Positions 63,370-64,000 of a stretch of DNA of 64,000 bases are shown here, one piece after another. Below the pieces are notes generated by a model. It was not told the origin of the DNA, searched no databases, and saw only the letters and a program-made list of their open reading frames with translations. The stretch spans positions 248,001-312,000 of the forward strand of contig JAUTXW010003395.1 of the NCBI GenBank assembly GCA_030620095.1. Direction: 5' to 3'. This DNA comes from Kuschelorhynchus macadamiae. Its lineage: Eukaryota > Arthropoda > Insecta > Coleoptera > Curculionidae. Position numbers and translations under genes: made by a program. Position 1 is the first letter of the stretch. Each line of letters opens with the position of its first letter.

Positions 63370-64000
63370 ATTATACATTGTAAAGATAATAAACAATTAT
63401 ACATTATCTAAAAAATTGTTTTATTTTATTTTTAAAGCATTTCAGATTCAGTAAAGATTTCATGGCGGAGGGTATGCTGTTATAAACAGAAGTGCTCTTA
63501 TATTGAACACTATTTGTTCCTACCATGAAAGATACTCTAGGCAGTTCTATATCGTTCTGTTGCCGAGTGTTATGGCAGTGAATATTATTACGATATAAAA
63601 TATTCATATTTGAGTTACGAATCCAAGTTTCACTTGATGAATATACAATGATGCTTATATATATATTTTTTATTGCCCTGTTTTGCAATATTTTTATTGG
63701 GTTGACCAGAAGTTGTGTTGTAGGATACCATAAAATAGTGAGATACTGTAAGTGACAATGTATTAGGGAATAATACACTGATCTAATCATTCGTTTTGGA
63801 ACCACATAACTCAGTCGCCGCAGAACTCCTTCAGGTACCAACAGTCTCTCCCTTAAAATTTTTAAATGTACATTCCACAGAAGTGTTTCATTTATATACA
63901 AGCCTAAATACTTTATACAAGAACTATGTTTGAGTTTTAGATTATTATTAATATCAATTTGTCAATGTTTAAGGTCAATTTATGCATTGTTAACCATTTT
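63370..64000 (-). pseudogene. LINE 3' part, runs off the right edge
   Basis: Minus strand: KYLGLYINETLLWNVHLKIL, RRLSYVVPKRMIRSVYYSLI, HCHLQYLTILWYPTTQ, ILQNRAIKNIYIS, HCHNTRQQNDIELPRVSF and SVYNSIPSAMKSLLNLKCFK. This is the thumb, connection and C-terminal region of a jockey/CR1-type ORF2, in one frame from 63901 to 63404. The RT core would lie beyond 64000. Confidence 0.82.

Overview
The window looks like an AT-rich arthropod, most likely insect, nuclear genome. Two conserved animal genes with small exons and large introns lie in dense transposon debris (Penelope-like, P, hAT, Crypton, several non-LTR retrotransposon lineages, foldback elements, long AT arrays). I see no prokaryotic operon, CRISPR array, rRNA or convincing tRNA. 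The insect order cannot be fixed from the sequence alone.

Host genes. (1) RAB3GAP2, the non-catalytic subunit of the Rab3 GTPase-activating complex, runs on the minus strand from its ATG at 42639 to beyond the left edge. I placed 11 coding exons with consistent splice phases (1654-1929, 5995-6450, 6552-6782, 17614-18028, 20913-21797, 24291-24543, 29399-29486, 34252-34482, 35212-35451, 42040-42291, 42555-42639). They total about 1137 codons; the C-terminal exons are off the window. (2) A sorting nexin-29-like RUN-domain gene starts divergently on the plus strand (ATG 44453; exons to 44553 and 44957-45147). Its third intron then runs past the right edge, more than 18.8 kb of transposon debris.

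Transposons in RAB3GAP2 introns. Intron 10 (1930-5994) holds a decayed DDE transposase and a foldback element (4324-5877). Intron 8 (6783-17613) holds a Crypton-like tyrosine recombinase relic (7974-8835) and a nested set: a Penelope-like element (about 10011-17290) was hit by a P element (10351-14274, 8-bp target duplication) inside its reverse transcriptase active-site region, and by a hAT element (14954-16918, 8-bp target duplication) in its endonuclease region. Intron 7 holds a palindrome between AT arrays. Intron 6 holds two LINE fragments. Intron 5 holds a rearranged second Penelope-like copy and a long AT array. Intron 4 holds an inverted-repeat element with a LINE inside it. Intron 2 holds several LINE fragments. 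Most recognisable insertions here are antisense to the gene.

The right part (45.2-64 kb, SNX29 intron 3) starts with a roughly 2.06-kb foldback-like element that has sub-repeated inverted ends, a satellite-like core and a candidate 9-bp target duplication. It is followed by at least eight LINE pieces in both orientations. Two of these are near full length, with ORF1 (zinc-finger-like, coiled coil, then RRM-like or esterase-like domain) and ORF2 (endonuclease plus reverse transcriptase). One more carries an uninterrupted 437-residue reverse transcriptase ORF.
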